DNA of 32,710 nucleotides from Endozoicomonas arenosclerae (GTDB lineage Bacteria; Pseudomonadota; Gammaproteobacteria; Pseudomonadales; Endozoicomonadaceae): NCBI RefSeq assembly GCF_001562015.1, contig NZ_LASA01000100.1, positions 1 to 32,710 of the forward strand, read 5' to 3'. Shown piece by piece: positions 32,570 to 32,710 of this stretch (position 1 is its first letter; each line of letters starts with the position of its first letter). The notes under the pieces were generated by a model. It saw only the letters and a program-made list of their open reading frames with translations, ran no database searches and was not told where the DNA came from. The position numbers and the translations under genes were made by a program.

Positions 32570-32710
32570 TCAACTTGTCCTTATGATTTTTCTCACTCTT
32601 GGCCTCAGATCAGCCCAATAGTGCCACAGATAAGTCGCCAACAAGACCAGTTCCAACCACTGCTCTTCATTCACTTGTTTCAGGCTGAACATCCGCCTCA
32701 AGTTATACGC
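32570..32710 (-). mobile_element. Probable transposase, C-terminal fragment (cut by the window edge)
   Basis: The minus-strand frame from the window edge to the TGA at 32570-32572 encodes 47 residues, beginning AYNLRRMFSLKQVNEEQWLE and ending in RKIIRTS. The AYNLRRMF segment and the Trp/Tyr/Leu-rich helix that follows (LLATYLWHYWADLRPRVRK) resemble the C-termini of DDE transposases. The rest of the gene is beyond the window, so family and integrity cannot be judged. Flanking inverted repeats support an insertion sequence end. Confidence 0.55.

Noticed and set aside
1-32710. CRISPR array, prophage, rRNA or tRNA
   Set aside because: No regularly spaced short repeats, phage structural genes or tRNA folds were seen on either strand by eye.

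Overview
The window looks like chromosome of a facultatively anaerobic, marine, host-associated gammaproteobacterium, most like the Endozoicomonas / Oceanospirillales group. This is inference. Housekeeping proteins (PflB, PflA, GMP reductase, uridine kinase, YciA, RsmC, TrmN6) read as close relatives of enterobacterial and Vibrio proteins. The accessory genes point to life with or near animals: a multidomain chitinase, a giant autotransporter, pseudaminic acid genes, two large signal-less proteins that may be effectors, and a small cysteine-rich secreted protein. No rRNA, tRNA or CRISPR was found.

Layout. 1-2261: 3' part of pflB, its terminator, and pflA (anaerobic pyruvate cleavage and its radical activator). 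2262-4240: a degenerate REP-like inverted pair, two abutting hairpins, then a divergent pair of secreted unknowns: a 424-residue membrane-associated protein (-) and a 111-residue, 14-cysteine protein (+) whose spacing fits two tandem cystine knots. 4282-6759 (-): guaC, udk and a YciA thioesterase. 6989-8056: rsmC. 8284-9901: lipoprotein solute-binding protein and permease of a polar amino acid ABC importer, with no ATPase in the window. 10070-11791: a 573-residue unknown whose C-terminal tail carries PPxY, two NPF and an acidic dileucine motif. 11842-13470 (-): trmN6 directly abutting an EamA transporter. 13580-16239 (-): an OmpA-type lipoprotein with thrombospondin type 3 repeats, followed by a 599-residue coiled-coil unknown. 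16603-19701: GH18 chitinase with a LacI-type palindrome and a perfect 16-bp leader hairpin upstream. 19791-29138 (-): giant autotransporter of about 3115 residues with a repeat-built passenger. 29420-31774 (-): a 63-residue unknown, pseI and pseF. 32131-32710: a small unknown gene (+) and the 3' end of a probable transposase (-).

How the genes may work together. The chitinase could release chitin oligosaccharides from host or detrital chitin. PseF and PseI would make and activate a nonulosonic acid for surface decoration. The autotransporter and OmpA-type lipoprotein are envelope proteins. The cystine-knot protein and the tail-motif protein are the best candidates for undescribed host-directed factors. 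The functional links are inferred from order and motifs only.
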